Below, piece by piece: positions 38,220 to 51,786 of a stretch of DNA of 64,000 nucleotides. The stretch covers positions 8,217,881 through 8,281,880 of the forward strand of contig NC_037646.1 in assembly GCF_003254395.2 (NCBI RefSeq), read 5' to 3'. The position numbers and the translations under genes are program-made. The notes under the pieces were generated by a model. The model had not been told where the DNA came from. It searched no databases and worked only from the letters and a program-made list of their open reading frames with translations. Position 1 is the stretch's first letter. Each line of letters begins with the position of its first letter. Origin of the DNA: Apis mellifera (Eukaryota > Arthropoda > Insecta > Hymenoptera > Apidae).

Positions 38220-41200
38220 TCAATCAAGTTTCAAAGCCATCGTTATCATATCGTTGTATTCATTTCTGTGAATAACTTTGCTGCCAGTTGCTGGAGAAGA
38301 TGATGGTGGTCTGCCTCCATAAGCCAAATCTTCTAAACGTATTCCTAAAGCTAATGCTATTCTATCTCTCACATACAAATATGGACCTTGATTTTTATGT
38401 TCTTCTTGTAACCACATAAGCTAAACGCACGAGATATTTGTTTTAACATTGATTTAAAAAGTTAAATTTATTTAAAAGATTAATTTACTTTAGCATTCGG
38501 ATATTTTTTCATTTCTTCAGCTAATAAATGATATGGAAATGGACAAAGTTGTTCGATGCGAATAATCGCTATTTTATCTACCAATTGTTTCCCCTGACGT
38601 TCAGTCACCAAATCATAAAATACTCTTCCACTACACATCAACACTTTTTGTATATTTCCTGGTTTGACAAATGGATCAGAGAGAATAGGTTTAAATGAAG
38701 TGCCAGACTCCATATCAGCGAAAGGCGAAAGAGCCATAGGATGACGAAGCAAAGATTTGGGTGTCATTATACACTGGTTGAATAGATATACAGTTATACC
38801 TGGGTTTACCTTTAATAATAAAAAAAGTGAAAGTAGATATAATAAAATATAACTAACCAATGGTTTCCGAAAAGGCATATGGATTTGACGACGAAGGACA
38901 TGAAAAAAATTTGCAGGCGTCGTTAAATTGCAAATAATCCAATTTATTTCGAACAATTGCCGTGTCATAATTTGATCTATAGTTTCTCCTGGTTCGGCCG
39001 TCGGAAGATAGGAAAAATCATCGTCACAAAGCTCGAGGTACCGTTCAATTTTTGCAGAGGAATGTTCAGGTCCCTGTCCTTCTAATCCGTGGGGCAAAAG
39101 AAGAACTAATCCTACCTGTCTACCCCATTTCGTTTGTCCGGAACTTAAAATAGTATCTAAAGTGACCTGAACATATATTTTTATTAGTTTTTAATAATTA
39201 TTATTTCATTGCTATAATTCATTGTTAAGATTCTGTCATAAATAATTTTAATATTTGTAAATTATAATGTCTATATTACTTTATAATATTAATAATTAAT
39301 AACTTTGTAATAATTTATAATATAAAGGTATCAAATCAAATCTATATTATATATCAAATAATGTGCAATAACAATATATGGTAACATTCTTAATTATATG
39401 AGAAATATGTATAATTTTTAGTTAATTTTTAAAAAGATTCACCTGACAAGTGTTCGCAAAATCACCAAACTGAGCTTCCCAAATTGTTAATGTGTTATGG
39501 TTATATGTCGAATAACCCACCTCGAATCCTATATTTACAATCGATTATAGTTTATCGATAATTTTCTTTTTTTCTTTCAATTCAATTGTTTAAAAGACTC
39601 ACCGCAAACGCCATATTCCGATAATGAAGAATTCGTGACAGTATACATTGCTTGTCCCGGAAATATATCATGCAAAATATTTTTATAGGTCTTATCTCTA
39701 CTCTGATCGTGAATAACATGTGTGCGATGAGAAAAGGTGCCTCGCTCAACATCTTCACCAGACAATCTCACGGGGCAACCTTCTTTTAATAAACTACTAA
39801 ATGCTAAACATTCACCCATAGCCCAGTCTGCCTGACGAGATTTACTCAATTGCGCTCTTTTTTCCATTACTCTTAATACCTACATTAATTAAATTAAACA
39901 TTTTTAAGATTTGAAAAATGAATGAAATTATTTCATCATTCTAAAGAATATAAAGTTTATCTTCGTCAAGCATTTTCTAAATTCTCTAATAAGATTATCA
40001 GTATTGATATTCGATAATAAAAATTAAAAATTATATTTTAATACCTGTGTATGGGATTCGATGTCATTAGGAGGAGTTGATATCGCTTTACAAATTGTCT
40101 TTATAGTTTCTATGTCGATACCTGTCGGTGGAATTTTATTTTTGGGACTTTGAGTAGCAAAGAAATCGCTCCAAGGTACATCATGCCAATCACCCAATTG
40201 CATTGAATCTATAGTTTTTGCCTTTTCGAATTCTGTTTCACAATAGTTCCAATATTTTTCAATTTCCTATTATATATATTATGATTAGAAATTTATCAAA
40301 ATATGAAACAATAATTATAATTGTATCTACTTCTTTGGCAAATGCTTCAGTAATCACTCCTTCTTTGAACAATTTATCGCTGTAAATATTAAGCACATTC
40401 GGATGTTGCTTAATACGTTTATACATCAAAGGTTGAGTGAGCATAGGCTCATCTAATTCATTGTGCCCGAATCTTCGATATCCTACGATGTCTACAACAA
40501 CATCGTTGTGAAATTCGGCTCTATATTATTAATTTGTAATTTTTTAAATAATATTTTATTATATTTTTCATTCTAGTGCGAAAAAGGTATAAGTTGCATA
40601 CCTGTATTCGCTGGCAACTTTACTACAATAGGTCACTAAATCAGGATCATCAGCATGTATATGAAATATCGGGGCGTTTACAACACGTGCTACATCTGTG
40701 CAATGCGCACTTGACCGAGAATATCTAGGATCCGTAGTGAAACCAATCTGTAAATTCATTAATATTGTTAAAACAATTAATCGATTATAGGAAAAATTTC
40801 ATTTATGAAAGTGAATAAAAGTGATAAATGAATATCATTACTTGATTGTTGATTACAATGTGAATAACGCCACCTGTCGTGTAATTCGGTAAATTAGTCA
40901 AATGCATCGTTTCGTAAACAATACCTTGACCCGAGAAAGCAGCATCACCATGAACCAAAAAAGCCACCGATTTTTTGCCAACTGGTATAAATGAATTTTT
41001 AATTACAAAAACATTTTGATCAACGAATTTCAATTTTACATACATACATTCGGCATCATTCTTTTCTACTTGTTCAGCTCGAACGCGACCAACTACGACA
41101 GGATCTATTGCCTCCAAATGAGATGGATTAGCCATCATAGCAACCCGAATCTGTTTCTGACTTCTGTTAGAAATTTCAGCTAAATAATTTTATAATTTCA

Positions 41201-42749
41201 TCAACTACATAATTTATCCATATAATCATATAATCACCTTTCTAACATTCTTTCCGCATGCGTTCCTAAATGATATTTGACATCACCAGAACCAAAACCT
41301 TCTAAAGCAATCGAATGAAATTGTGTAAGAAGTTGATGTAATGGTTTCATACAAACGTTGATCAATGTGTTTAATCGACCTCGATGAGCCATTCCTATCA
41401 CAACACTTTCAACTCCTAAAATATTATTTATTTTATATTTTTTACATGATAAGAATCATAATAATTTTTCCTTACCATGTTCCGCTGATGTTTCCAAGCA
41501 CTGATTCATTGATGGTATAAAAGATTCGCAACCTTCCAAACCAAATCTTTTTTCAGTGGGAAATTTTCTTGCTAAAAATCCTTCGAATGTTACTGCCTTC
41601 ATAATATTCATCCAAATAAATTTCCTATGATCCGCTGGAAGATCCCAAGCACCAGGTATTTCAAACTTATCTCTTAACCAATCTAACTAGAAATAATTTG
41701 ACGAAATTAATCCAATGTAATATTATTCTTATCTTAACGACATTTCCAATACAGATAACATATTATCTTATTTTCTCAAACTAAAAATATCTACCATAAC
41801 AAGATCATGAATATAGGTATATTCAAGACCTAAATGCCCGCAATAAACTTGGTTCAATCTAATTAGAATATCACGCAAAGGAAGACTTCGTTTAGAGCCA
41901 CCAATTACAGTAAATGGTGCAAGAGGAAATTCTCTATTCATATCAGCTTCGGTCATTCCCTTCAAATATTGTCGCACCACGATCGCAGGTGGTAAATTAG
42001 GAGTGCCTTGAAGCTTACGCGATTCTGGATTTTGTATGCCCAATGGATCAGTATCGGCAATCAAATGACCACGTGCCTGAAACCGATATAGAATAGAAAT
42101 AGACCAATTACAATGGTCTGTTCGAATGGATTTATTAATGTAAGCTTAGAGCCTGATTGACGGATACTTGATAAGCTCGAATCGTGGCATTGATATCGAA
42201 AGCTCCAATTATATACTTATCACCTTGCATATCACTGTTTGACTTCGATTTTGCATTTTGTTCAGGAGATTTTGCTGTTGTTTTACAAGTAAAGTATATT
42301 TTTCTAGATATATATTTTTCTTTTAAGTAAAAGTATTAAACATTTAGAAGAAAATCCATACTTGACTGTGAAGATGGTGATCCACCGTGAGTAGAAGATG
42401 AAGTCGATTTTGGTGATGATTTGTGGGAAGCTGCCTCCGATTTTTTATCTTTCTCGTCAATTAATTTAAAATATCTATTCCAGGAATCACTCACAGAACT
42501 TGGATCCTTTTTCCATGATTGATACATATATTCCAAATACTGAATACTGTCCATGTTCAACACGTGATCGAATCTATCATTTTTACCTTTTTGATTATCG
42601 TGCTTGAAACGCGCGACATAGTTTTGTGGATAGAACGTTGCAAAGGAGAGACGTTTGAGTAATATTTTCTTATCGAGGCAATTGAACTTTCGCGGCGTAT
42701 GTATAACGAAAGGCCGCATGCAATAATAAGATTGTCTATTAGCATGCAT
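38220..42749 (-). CDS. OGDH: 2-oxoglutarate dehydrogenase E1 component (divergent, probable paralogue)
   Basis: Fifteen exons, about 1045 aa, the normal length. Exons: 42749-42362, 42274-42168, 42076-41795, 41686-41476, 41415-41238, 41163-41048, 40981-40842, 40747-40602, 40520-40331, 40266-40045, 39879-39603, 39528-39443, 39166-38858, 38773-38489, 38420-38220. The enzyme decarboxylates 2-oxoglutarate with thiamine diphosphate in the mitochondrial TCA cycle. Visible motifs: YLEYMYQSWKKDP (N-terminal E2-binding region), GMAHRGRLN at about 337, HGDAAFSGQGIVYE at about 438, NNQIGFTTDPR at about 472, YRRFGHNELDEP at about 537, DVERGTFSHR, and EEHKNQGPY near the end. The basic, Ser-rich N-terminus fits a mitochondrial presequence. 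It differs from canonical animal OGDH at several conserved sites: GMA for GMP, FGHNE for NGHNE, and no acidic calcium motif after DPLG. An OGDH paralogue is therefore likely. Intron 6 (66 nt) could be retained without breaking the frame. Confidence 0.9.
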
Positions 42750-43321
42750 ATCTCCATTTGTTATTATTCACCATAAAAGTACCAGGTATATTCACTATTA
42801 TTCTTGAAATTTCGAATTTAATAAACCAAACTTGCTAAACTGCAAGTGTACTAGGAATCATCGTGACACTTGACTATTTCAAAGGTTGTGGTATCAATCA
42901 GTTTCTAATATTTTTTAATTTCTTTCATGAAGTTGTTCATTGAAGTTCTTTCATATCAATTTTCGATATTGAAATTTTATATTTTACTTTTATCAAAGTA
43001 ATTTAAAATAAAATAAAATAAATGTATAAAATTAGTTGTCGAAATTATCATCCTTGAATGAAGATGATAAGTGGAAATAATAAATGACAATCTTATTATT
43101 TAAATTTTTTAATTAGATTAATTTTCTATAACGATTGTACGAGAAATAATAATTGAAACAAGTGAATCGATTGATATAAATGCAACTTCTCACGTTTCTT
43201 GCGATATAATTAAGCATCAAAGTTCTTGTTGATATTTTTGTGCAAAAATGTTTAAAATAAAGTTCAGTGATTCGGAATTACAAGATTTGAAATATTACAA
43301 GAATTAATAAGATGTGATGAC
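42750..43321. promoter_or_regulatory. Divergent intergenic interval, OGDH-like / ATP11-type flippase
   Basis: These 572 AT-rich bases separate the start codons of two genes transcribed away from each other, so both promoters must lie here or the 5' UTRs must extend into it. I see no clear TATA element or other named motif. Minus-strand 5' UTR and an out-of-frame upstream ATG at 42757 are included. Confidence 0.5.
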
Positions 43322-46300
43322 ATGATGCAACATGTTACACAACCCTATGATGATTTAATTAACATACCCTATATAGATATTCAAGTGGATATACAATCGT
43401 TTGGTATGAGATTATGGCAATTTATTCGCAAAAACTGGTTCAAATCGCGAAAATTGTTACGTATACCAGCTTTTCTGAAAACTCAATATTCCACTTCTCA
43501 TGTGATATTATTTGTACAAGCAAGTTTACAAATTGAACAACAAATCTTATATATGTTATAATTTTATATATATCTGTTTTCTAATTAGAATATCTGTACA
43601 TAGGATACACCACCATTAATTGTTGATCACAGGGTAATACACATCAGTCCTGATATCAAGCCGGAGCAAACAATTTTTCCAGATAATCATATTGTCTCTA
43701 AAAAAGTAAGTATTTTTTAATATGTATTTTAAACTTTTATAAATTTAATTTATCTTTGCGATTTGAATAATTTGGATCACTTCGTTTTCAGTATACATTG
43801 TGGAACTTTATACCAAAAAATCTTTTTGAACAATTTAGACAACTAGCAAATTTTTATTTTCTTATAATGGCGATAACATCTGTATCAATAAAGTCCCCGA
43901 TTTCTCCTGTAACGAGCATTCTTCCCTTAAGTATTGTCATACTAGTAACTGCGTGTAAGCAAGGCTTCGAGGACTATAATCGTTACCTTAATGACAAACG
44001 AGAGAATCGGACATTCGTCACTGTCATACGCAACAAATGTATACAGGTAAGTGCAATTATATAATTAAATTTAAAATTAACTAATTTTAATCTACGTAAA
44101 CATATTTTTTCTAATATATTTCTTTTCCTTAGTTTTTTCGACGTTCATGTTTATAATTTATGATTTATAATGCAAAGCGTGTTCTAATTATCTAATTATC
44201 ATCATTAATAAAACAAAGACGGTAGCGATATATATATATACACATTTATATTTCAAATTTATTTTCTGCGCTATCGTTGTAAAAAAAGTATTATAATTTT
44301 TACTTTTCTAGGAAATAATGTAATTATATAAAAGTGAGAGACAAAGAAGATAAAAATCAATTATATTGTCAGCTTCGATCGAAATGCATCAAAATATTCA
44401 TCATATTCTCCATTCTATATTTTCAGAACATTTACCGTGAAAATATAGTAGTCGGTGACTTAGTGAAGATAAATCGCGAGGAAGATATCCCTTGCGATCT
44501 TTTGCTTCTCTATAGCACAGAAGAAACGGAATGCTGTTACATTACCACGTCAAATCTTGATGGTGAAACCAATTTAAAGGTAATTCTTTTTTAATCAAAT
44601 CAAATAATAAGTCTGATTAATTCAATAATAAAATTTTGAGTTGGATATATTAATAATAGATATTGAATTTGATTATTCATAGACTATAACGATTCCAAAA
44701 GTAATTTCAAATATGTCGATGCAAGAAATAATATCCTTAAACGCCATTGTCACTTGTCAACATCCTTCATCGAATCTTTATTCTTTCCATGGCAAAATGG
44801 AAATCAAAGATGAAAACAATGAAACGATCAGAAGTGGATATCTAGCGATCAATAATTTACTGCTTCGTGGATCTAGATTGAAAGACACGGATTATATTAT
44901 CGGTTGTGCGATTTATACTGGTCACGATACAAAATTGTCTCTCAATTCAAAGATAACAAGTAAAAAAATGTCCACAACTGAAAAGTAAATAATCTCGAGT
45001 ATAATATTTTCATATAAAGTGAAAATTAGAAAAAATAAGAAAATGGGGTAAAGCTGAATCTCTAATATATTTTTTATGCCAAAGTAAAATTAAAGAACAA
45101 ATAAAATTTTAAACATTAATAGAAATTTTGAGTATTAAATGATGACAATTATAAAAAAAAACTACTTTTTCTTTATAATTATTTAGCTCTTATAACGAAA
45201 TATAATGAATGAAAAAATAATTTCTTAAAGATGATATAAGTATTCATATTTTAATAATCCAAAGAAGATATTTATATTTTTCGACATTAGATAATAAATT
45301 GCAATTTTCTAAAAATGTTTATAAAGCATAATATTATATTTATTTATTTTAATGGATTTTTTAGAAATTATAAATAGTTAAATTTTAATAAATTAAAAAA
45401 ATTATAAATATAAGGACGATATATCAATTTTTCAATTTTCAAAATTAAAGAAAAAACTAACTACAAACTATAATGGTCTGTAGTTTAGTATGATGTATGG
45501 AGATCACCTGAATCTAATATCTTATTATGTATAATTCCACATTATTATTTTTATCTTATTATTAAAGAAACACTAATACTCTATTATATTTTTCTTATAG
45601 ATATATGAATTCAATCGTAATCTATTATTTACAGATCCAATAATAAATATATCGTCTGTTTTCTCATCATATTACTATTTGAAGTAATAGAATCTTGTAC
45701 AATGAAAGTCGTACTAGAGGAATCATGGGCAGAGTCATGGTACTTAAACAGTATTCAGCCCTTGACTTTTTCCTCATTGGTTACGGATTTTTTAAGCTTT
45801 CTTATCCTTTACAATTATATCGTGCCGATATCATTATATGTTAGCATAGGTAAAAATTATTTTTACTATTTTTCTTAGCTACTTTGTTTTATATTTAGCT
45901 ATTATAATTAGAAATTATTAAGATTAAAAATATAAAAATTAAGATTAATATCAGAATAAAAATCAACATTATCGATTAACTGAAATAGAAACAACTGACG
46001 AGCTTCGATTAATTAATTGTTTTTTTTATAGAATTACAAAAATTCTTCGGTTCGTTTTTCTTCAGCTGGGACATTGACATGTATGACGAAGACACGGATC
46101 AACCAGCATTAATTCACACATTGAATCTAAACGAGGAACTTGGCCAAATCGAATACTTGTTTGCAGATAAAACTGGTACACTCACTGAAAATATGATGGT
46201 ATTTAGGCGTTGTTCGATCAATGGAAAAATATATATGGAAAAAGATTGCGATGGCAAATTGTATCTGTTACCTCCCAATGGAGATGAAAGTAAGGCAGTT

Positions 46301-49238
46301 GAATTAAAAACCTGGGAGGTAAGATTGCATTTCTAATTAAATGTGAGTATTTTTAAGACGTTACTCGATATAATTTTCGATTAAATTCCAGCCAGAACAT
46401 TGGCATTTTATGATAAGCATAGCTCTATGCCATACCGTTCAAATTTCACCTCTGAGTCAAAAACCCAGTATCGTCATGAAACGTAAAGAATTTCGCAAAA
46501 GTTTCAGGCAAAAAAAAATTCATGTAGATAGTTCTCTCTTGATGCATCCGGACTTACCAGAGTATCAGGTAAAAATAGCCTATGTCTTTTGCATATAAAT
46601 CTTTATATTAATTTCATCATATATTTTTGTCTCTGATGATCCGTTGATAAATAAAAGTTGAAAATGAATTTACATGACAAATTGTATTAAAATAACACGA
46701 AGGAAAAAAGCTGACGAAGCTGAACAAAAATGTCAATATTTTATTTAAATTAGTAATAATTAATTTGATTATGAGTTGAATATTTAAAAATATCTGATTA
46801 TTATGCGGTAGGGAACATCGGCAGACGAAAAAGCTTTGGTTGAAGCCTGTGCCAGATGTGGAGTCATTTTTGAATCAAGAAAAAACGATAAGATAACATT
46901 AAAAATCCAGAATAAAATTTTGACTTATAGAGTGCTTGAAATTCTAGAATTTACTTCCGGTTAGTATTCAAAGATTCATCGAACTCTTAAGAATTGTAGA
47001 TTATAAAAATTATGATAAATTTTTCATCGATAGAACGTAAGAGAATGTCGGTATTGGTAAAAGACTCAGCTGGAGATTACTGGTTATACAGCAAGGGAGC
47101 AGATAGCACTATGTTGCCAATTATAATCGAAGGAAATATCAACGAAATTATTTCGCACGTGACTGATTTTTCTATGGTTGAACGAATAGTCTTTCATAAA
47201 TTCAATTATTATTTTCTTTTTATATCTTCGTTAAAAGAATACTGTTTTTTTTAGAGAGGTTTTCGAATTCTGGTTATTGGATATAAAAAGATAAACGAAA
47301 CGAAATATAATAAATTTTCGAATGAACTAGAAAAAGCTAGACAAATAATTGGTTTAGAACGATCGAAATATGTAGAACGAATTTATAATACGATAGAAAG
47401 AGATCTCATTTTATTAGGTGCGACTGCTATTGAAGATCGTCTTCAAGAAGGAGTATCAGAAACTTTGGAATCCTTGCAAATAGCTGGAATTAAAGTTAAT
47501 AATATTAATATTATTGATTATAAAAAGATATTTTAAAAAAAATTTCTAAATTAAATCTTCGTATATGACTTTTTTTTTATTCAGATATGGATATTAACTG
47601 GTGATAAAGCAGAAACCGCAGAAAATATAGCATATCTCTGTGGTCTATTTAAGAATGGTACCGAAGTTCTTAAATTGTTAGAAATAACAGAAAAAGAAAT
47701 TTGTCTTTACAAACTTACAGATTATGAGTAGATATACAATAATTTTTCATAAAACTATTCAATCTTTCGTTCATATTTTTATTTATTTCTTTTTATACAA
47801 TTTTAGAAGAAGATTGAAGCTCGAACCTTCTAAACAATTTGGATTATTAATCGATGGACAAAGTATTGCAATTGCAATAAAAAATTATGCAGATGAATTC
47901 AGATCAATTGCAATGGTTTGCGATGCAGTCGTTTGTTGCAGATTATCTCCGTTACAAAAAAGTGAAGTAAGTTTCTTATGAAAAAAAGTACATATAAATA
48001 TATTTTCTTACAGTTATATATATATTTTTTTTAATCTATACAGATTGTAAAATTGATTAAAAAAGCAAAGACTCGACCGCATACTGCTGCTATTGGTGAT
48101 GGAGGAAATGATGTTTCAATGATACAAGAAGCCCACGCTGGAATTGGAATAATAGGCAAAGAAGGTCGGCAAGCGGCCATCAATTCTGATTTTGCAATAG
48201 CTAAATTTAAATTTTTAAAGAAAGCATTATTTGTGCATGGACATTGGTATTATATCAGGACCGCCAATTTGACGCAATATTTTTTTTATAAGAATTTTAT
48301 CCTCATGATGCCACAATTTATATTTAGTATATTTTGTGGGTTTTCCACACAGGTAAGATCTAAATTTCAGAATAGATATCTTTACAATGATTTTATATTT
48401 TTAAGTTATTTTATCCATTTGCAGTCATTTTTTGACGCGTTATACTTAATGTCTTACAATGTAATATTCACATCTTTTCCAATAATGATATATGGATTAT
48501 TTGAACAGAATTATAGTGCTGATACATTACTGCGTAAACCATATCTGTATAGATTAAATCAAGGCAATTATTTATTATCTATGAAGCAGTTATTCTTATG
48601 GATTTTTCTAGGTAAATTATTTAAATGATTCATTAGCGAAAATGAACATTTTATTAATATATTCTTTCAGGTTCTTGGCATGCTATTGTTATATTTTTTA
48701 TGCCATATACATACATACTCATCAATCCTGTTAGTTTATATAATAATACGCCAATAGAACAATGGACATTCAGTATACTTGTTTTCCATTTAGTTACACT
48801 AATAGCTAATTTACAGGTGAGATTTTTACTTTCTAAATGCCTTATATCAAATTTTTTTTATTTTATATGAAATTAATTTCTATTTTTTAGATACTTTTAC
48901 GTAGTTCTTATTGGACAATACCACTTATATTAGTAGTATTATTCTCACAACTAATATTTGTTGTATTTGCAGTTACTCATTCATTTATACCCATGTAAGC
49001 AATATTTCATAATTTCATAAATTTCACATGCATAAAATCTCTATATTTAATTTAAAATTATCATTTATTTTTATTTAATAGAAGATACGATGGTGATATG
49101 TTGAGGGTCTTTATAATATTAGTATCGTCGATAACATTCTGGCTTCTAACTATTGTGGTCGTCGTCGCTTGTTTAATTCCTGATTATTTACTACTTACAT
49201 ATAACAACTATAGATCTACTTTTAAATTAAAAAACTAA
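43322..49238 (+). CDS. ATP11: P4-ATPase phospholipid flippase, ATP11 class
   Basis: Eighteen exons, about 1139 aa: 43322-43513, 43604-43705, 43792-44046, 44427-44579, 44683-44984, 45635-45849, 46032-46318, 46392-46568, 46812-46959, 47034-47176, 47255-47494, 47585-47727, 47807-47966, 48044-48352, 48425-48611, 48671-48816, 48891-48994, 49082-49238. Motifs in order: YTLWNFIPKNLFEQFRQLAN (first membrane region, ATP11-like), SNLDGETNLK (actuator loop), FADKTGTLTEN with the phosphorylated Asp near 452, SADEKALVEA and SKGADS (nucleotide domain), ILTGDKAETA, and IGDGGNDVSMI near 857. By homology it moves phosphatidylserine/ethanolamine to the cytosolic leaflet with a CDC50/TMEM30 partner. All catalytic motifs are intact. 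GDGGND in place of the usual GDGAND is unusual. The first exon end is uncertain (43501 is another phase-0 donor), as is the first Met. A possible extra exon lies at 49377-49508. Confidence 0.9.
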
Positions 49239-51786
49239 AAAAAAATGAAGAATCATGGCGTTTTATTAATAGCGATAACGATAATACACAAAATGTATTA
49301 TTTGAACATATGTTCTACATTTAGATAAGTTATGCTACTAATGATAATGAATTGATATATTTATTTCCATTTTCAGAGATAACGTTTTAACACGTCACAG
49401 TTTTGGAGACACAATTTTATATTACGAAAATCCGAATGAGATAATATTGCATCGAGGAACTTTAATTTTCCATGAAATTGGTAAATTGTCCTTTGTATTA
49501 TATAGAACGTAAGTCATTTATTAATTTATTATTTACTTATCTAGATTATATATATAATATTCTTTATAAATATGTTTACTATATTTATTATTGTATTTTA
49601 TTGTAATGTAAAACCATCAATTTATAAAACTTTATATTTATATTTATTTATAATTTCTTAATTAGAAAATGAAGCAACTCGATTAAATGTTGCAACAAGA
49701 TTTGAAATCCATTTATAATATATACATTTTTTATCCTGATATCATAATTACATTATGCATGAAAGTATCGTAAATATAATATATAATATATAATATATAT
49801 TTACGATGTGTGTGTGTATGTGTGTGTGTGTAAATAATATTTTAATAATTTGTCTATTTTTTTATTGTTGTTATTTTATTATTATTTAAAATGATTAGGA
49901 AATTTTTAATTAAATTATTTACATGATACAGTAATGCTCTAGAAAATACAAATCAAAATAATATAAATTTCAAAAAATATAAATTTCCTATTTTCATTAA
50001 TTTATTACAATTTAAATAAACTAATCTTTGATGGAATAAAATAAAAATTGATCAGTTATCATTTTAATTTATAAAAAATTAAATTTTTATGATTTTCATG
50101 TTATTATAATATAAAAATTGATATTTAATTACGAAATTATTTGAATTATATTTCATTAAAGTGAATTCATGTAAATCAATTTCTATAATAAGAATAATAG
50201 AAGATAAATTTCAAAAATATCTTCAAGTATTAGTATATTACTAAAGTATTACTGTATTACTAATTCTTTAATTATTTTATTATAATCTATTGAATGCTAT
50301 ACACATACTATTACGCAATTTCAAATACAATATATTATTAAAAAGAAATATTGAAATTGATAAATATTTAATATTATGAAATCATATGTTTATATTATGT
50401 TTATATTATAAGAAATAATCAAATGTAAATTAATATAGAATAATTGTAGGATAAAAATACGTGCTTTTCTGTGATTGAACTAGAAGCATTTTTAATTTTT
50501 TAAATGATCGAATCTTATAATAAGTGTTTAATAATGTATATTTCTATCTTAATTATTGTAAATAATTTTATTGTAAATAATTTTATATAAAATTAAAAAA
50601 ATTAATTTTAAAAACTATATAATGTCATCGCACATGATAAATTTTAAATTGTGTGTAGCAAAGATAATATATGTGATGATGATTTGTAACGTCGTAAATA
50701 CATTAAAGATTTAATTTGTATTTTTCTCTTTTTATATCCATGCATATCAAGATACATTTTCTGTGTATTTTTCTCAAATGACGCGCCTTAATGGTAGTTA
50801 TATCTATAGTTCAAAACTGAAGTTAATTCTGTTCAGTTTCACGGGAAAGATAGGGTATGTCAATATTCGCCAATGTTTTTTCGCTGTTTCAACATGATGT
50901 GATAAATTTCCAGAGAGAAATTCTAAAAGAAGGCAAATATACGATGAAAGAAGAAAGAAAAAAACAAATTTCAAGAAATATCTTATATGATTAATTATAG
51001 CTTATGATCTTATTATTGAATGAAAAAAAATAAGAAAATAGAAGAATGAAAAAGTCTATAATTAATTGTATAAATTGAAGACATTACTTGTGACATTATT
51101 AGAAAACTGGTAAAAAAAAGAGTCACGGTAGATTATTTATTTGTTAAGTCTCAAAGTTGTTTTAACCTAAGGATTGTTTTAAAAAAGAATCAATTAACTT
51201 TGTTGCAAACGAAATGTTGCCATTTTTCACACATTTAATTATAGATCAAAGTTGTTAATTCTATACATTTTCACAAAGTATACATATTAGACTTATATAT
51301 ATTTTGTAAAAATAGATTCTTGTTAGTTAATTTTTTAGGAAAGGATTTTGTACAATGGTCTGTTGAAACAATATAAAATTATTGTTATATATAAGTTTAT
51401 TTGATTTTAATAAAATTAAACTTATATAATTTCTGTATTCATTTATTTTTTTTAAGATTATATTTTATATGTTTATTTGATTATTGTTTTAAACTTGAAA
51501 TTTTGTATTTATATACGTATAGTATTTACTCTACTATTTTTTAATACTTTGTTTTGCTTAAATTGATGTTAATTATTAATATTTATAATAAATTTATATC
51601 TATGAATAAATGCTTTTATTTGTTATTTTTATTATATTAAATTTTAATTTCATTTTATAATATAGATATATATTTTGGATGAAAAAAATATTTTAGGAAA
51701 AAATTCACATAAATGGACAAGATGAAGAAATAAAATAAAAATAAATATTTTACCTTTTAGGTAATTTTATGATAAATTAAATAAAA
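49239..51786. other. AT-rich intergenic stretch, flippase to DUF229 gene
   Basis: Very AT-rich DNA without a recognisable gene apart from the candidate exon at 49377-49508. A short GT-rich microsatellite is present near 49807-49831. I see no conserved open frame. Confidence 0.5.
49377..49508 (+). other. Candidate alternative exon downstream of the ATP11-type gene
   Basis: This 132-base open segment has a good acceptor (TTTTCAG) before it and a strong donor (GTAAGTC) after it. Only one frame is open; it begins DNVLTRHSFGDTILYY and ends HEIGKLSFVLYR. It needs two bases from an upstream exon. Exon 17 of the flippase (ending 48994) offers exactly that phase, so it could replace exon 18; no donor inside exon 18 has the right phase. 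A following acceptor at 49664-49665 would add two codons and stop. No family match is recognised. Replacing exon 18 would remove the last membrane helix, so it could also be a chance open segment. Confidence 0.3.
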
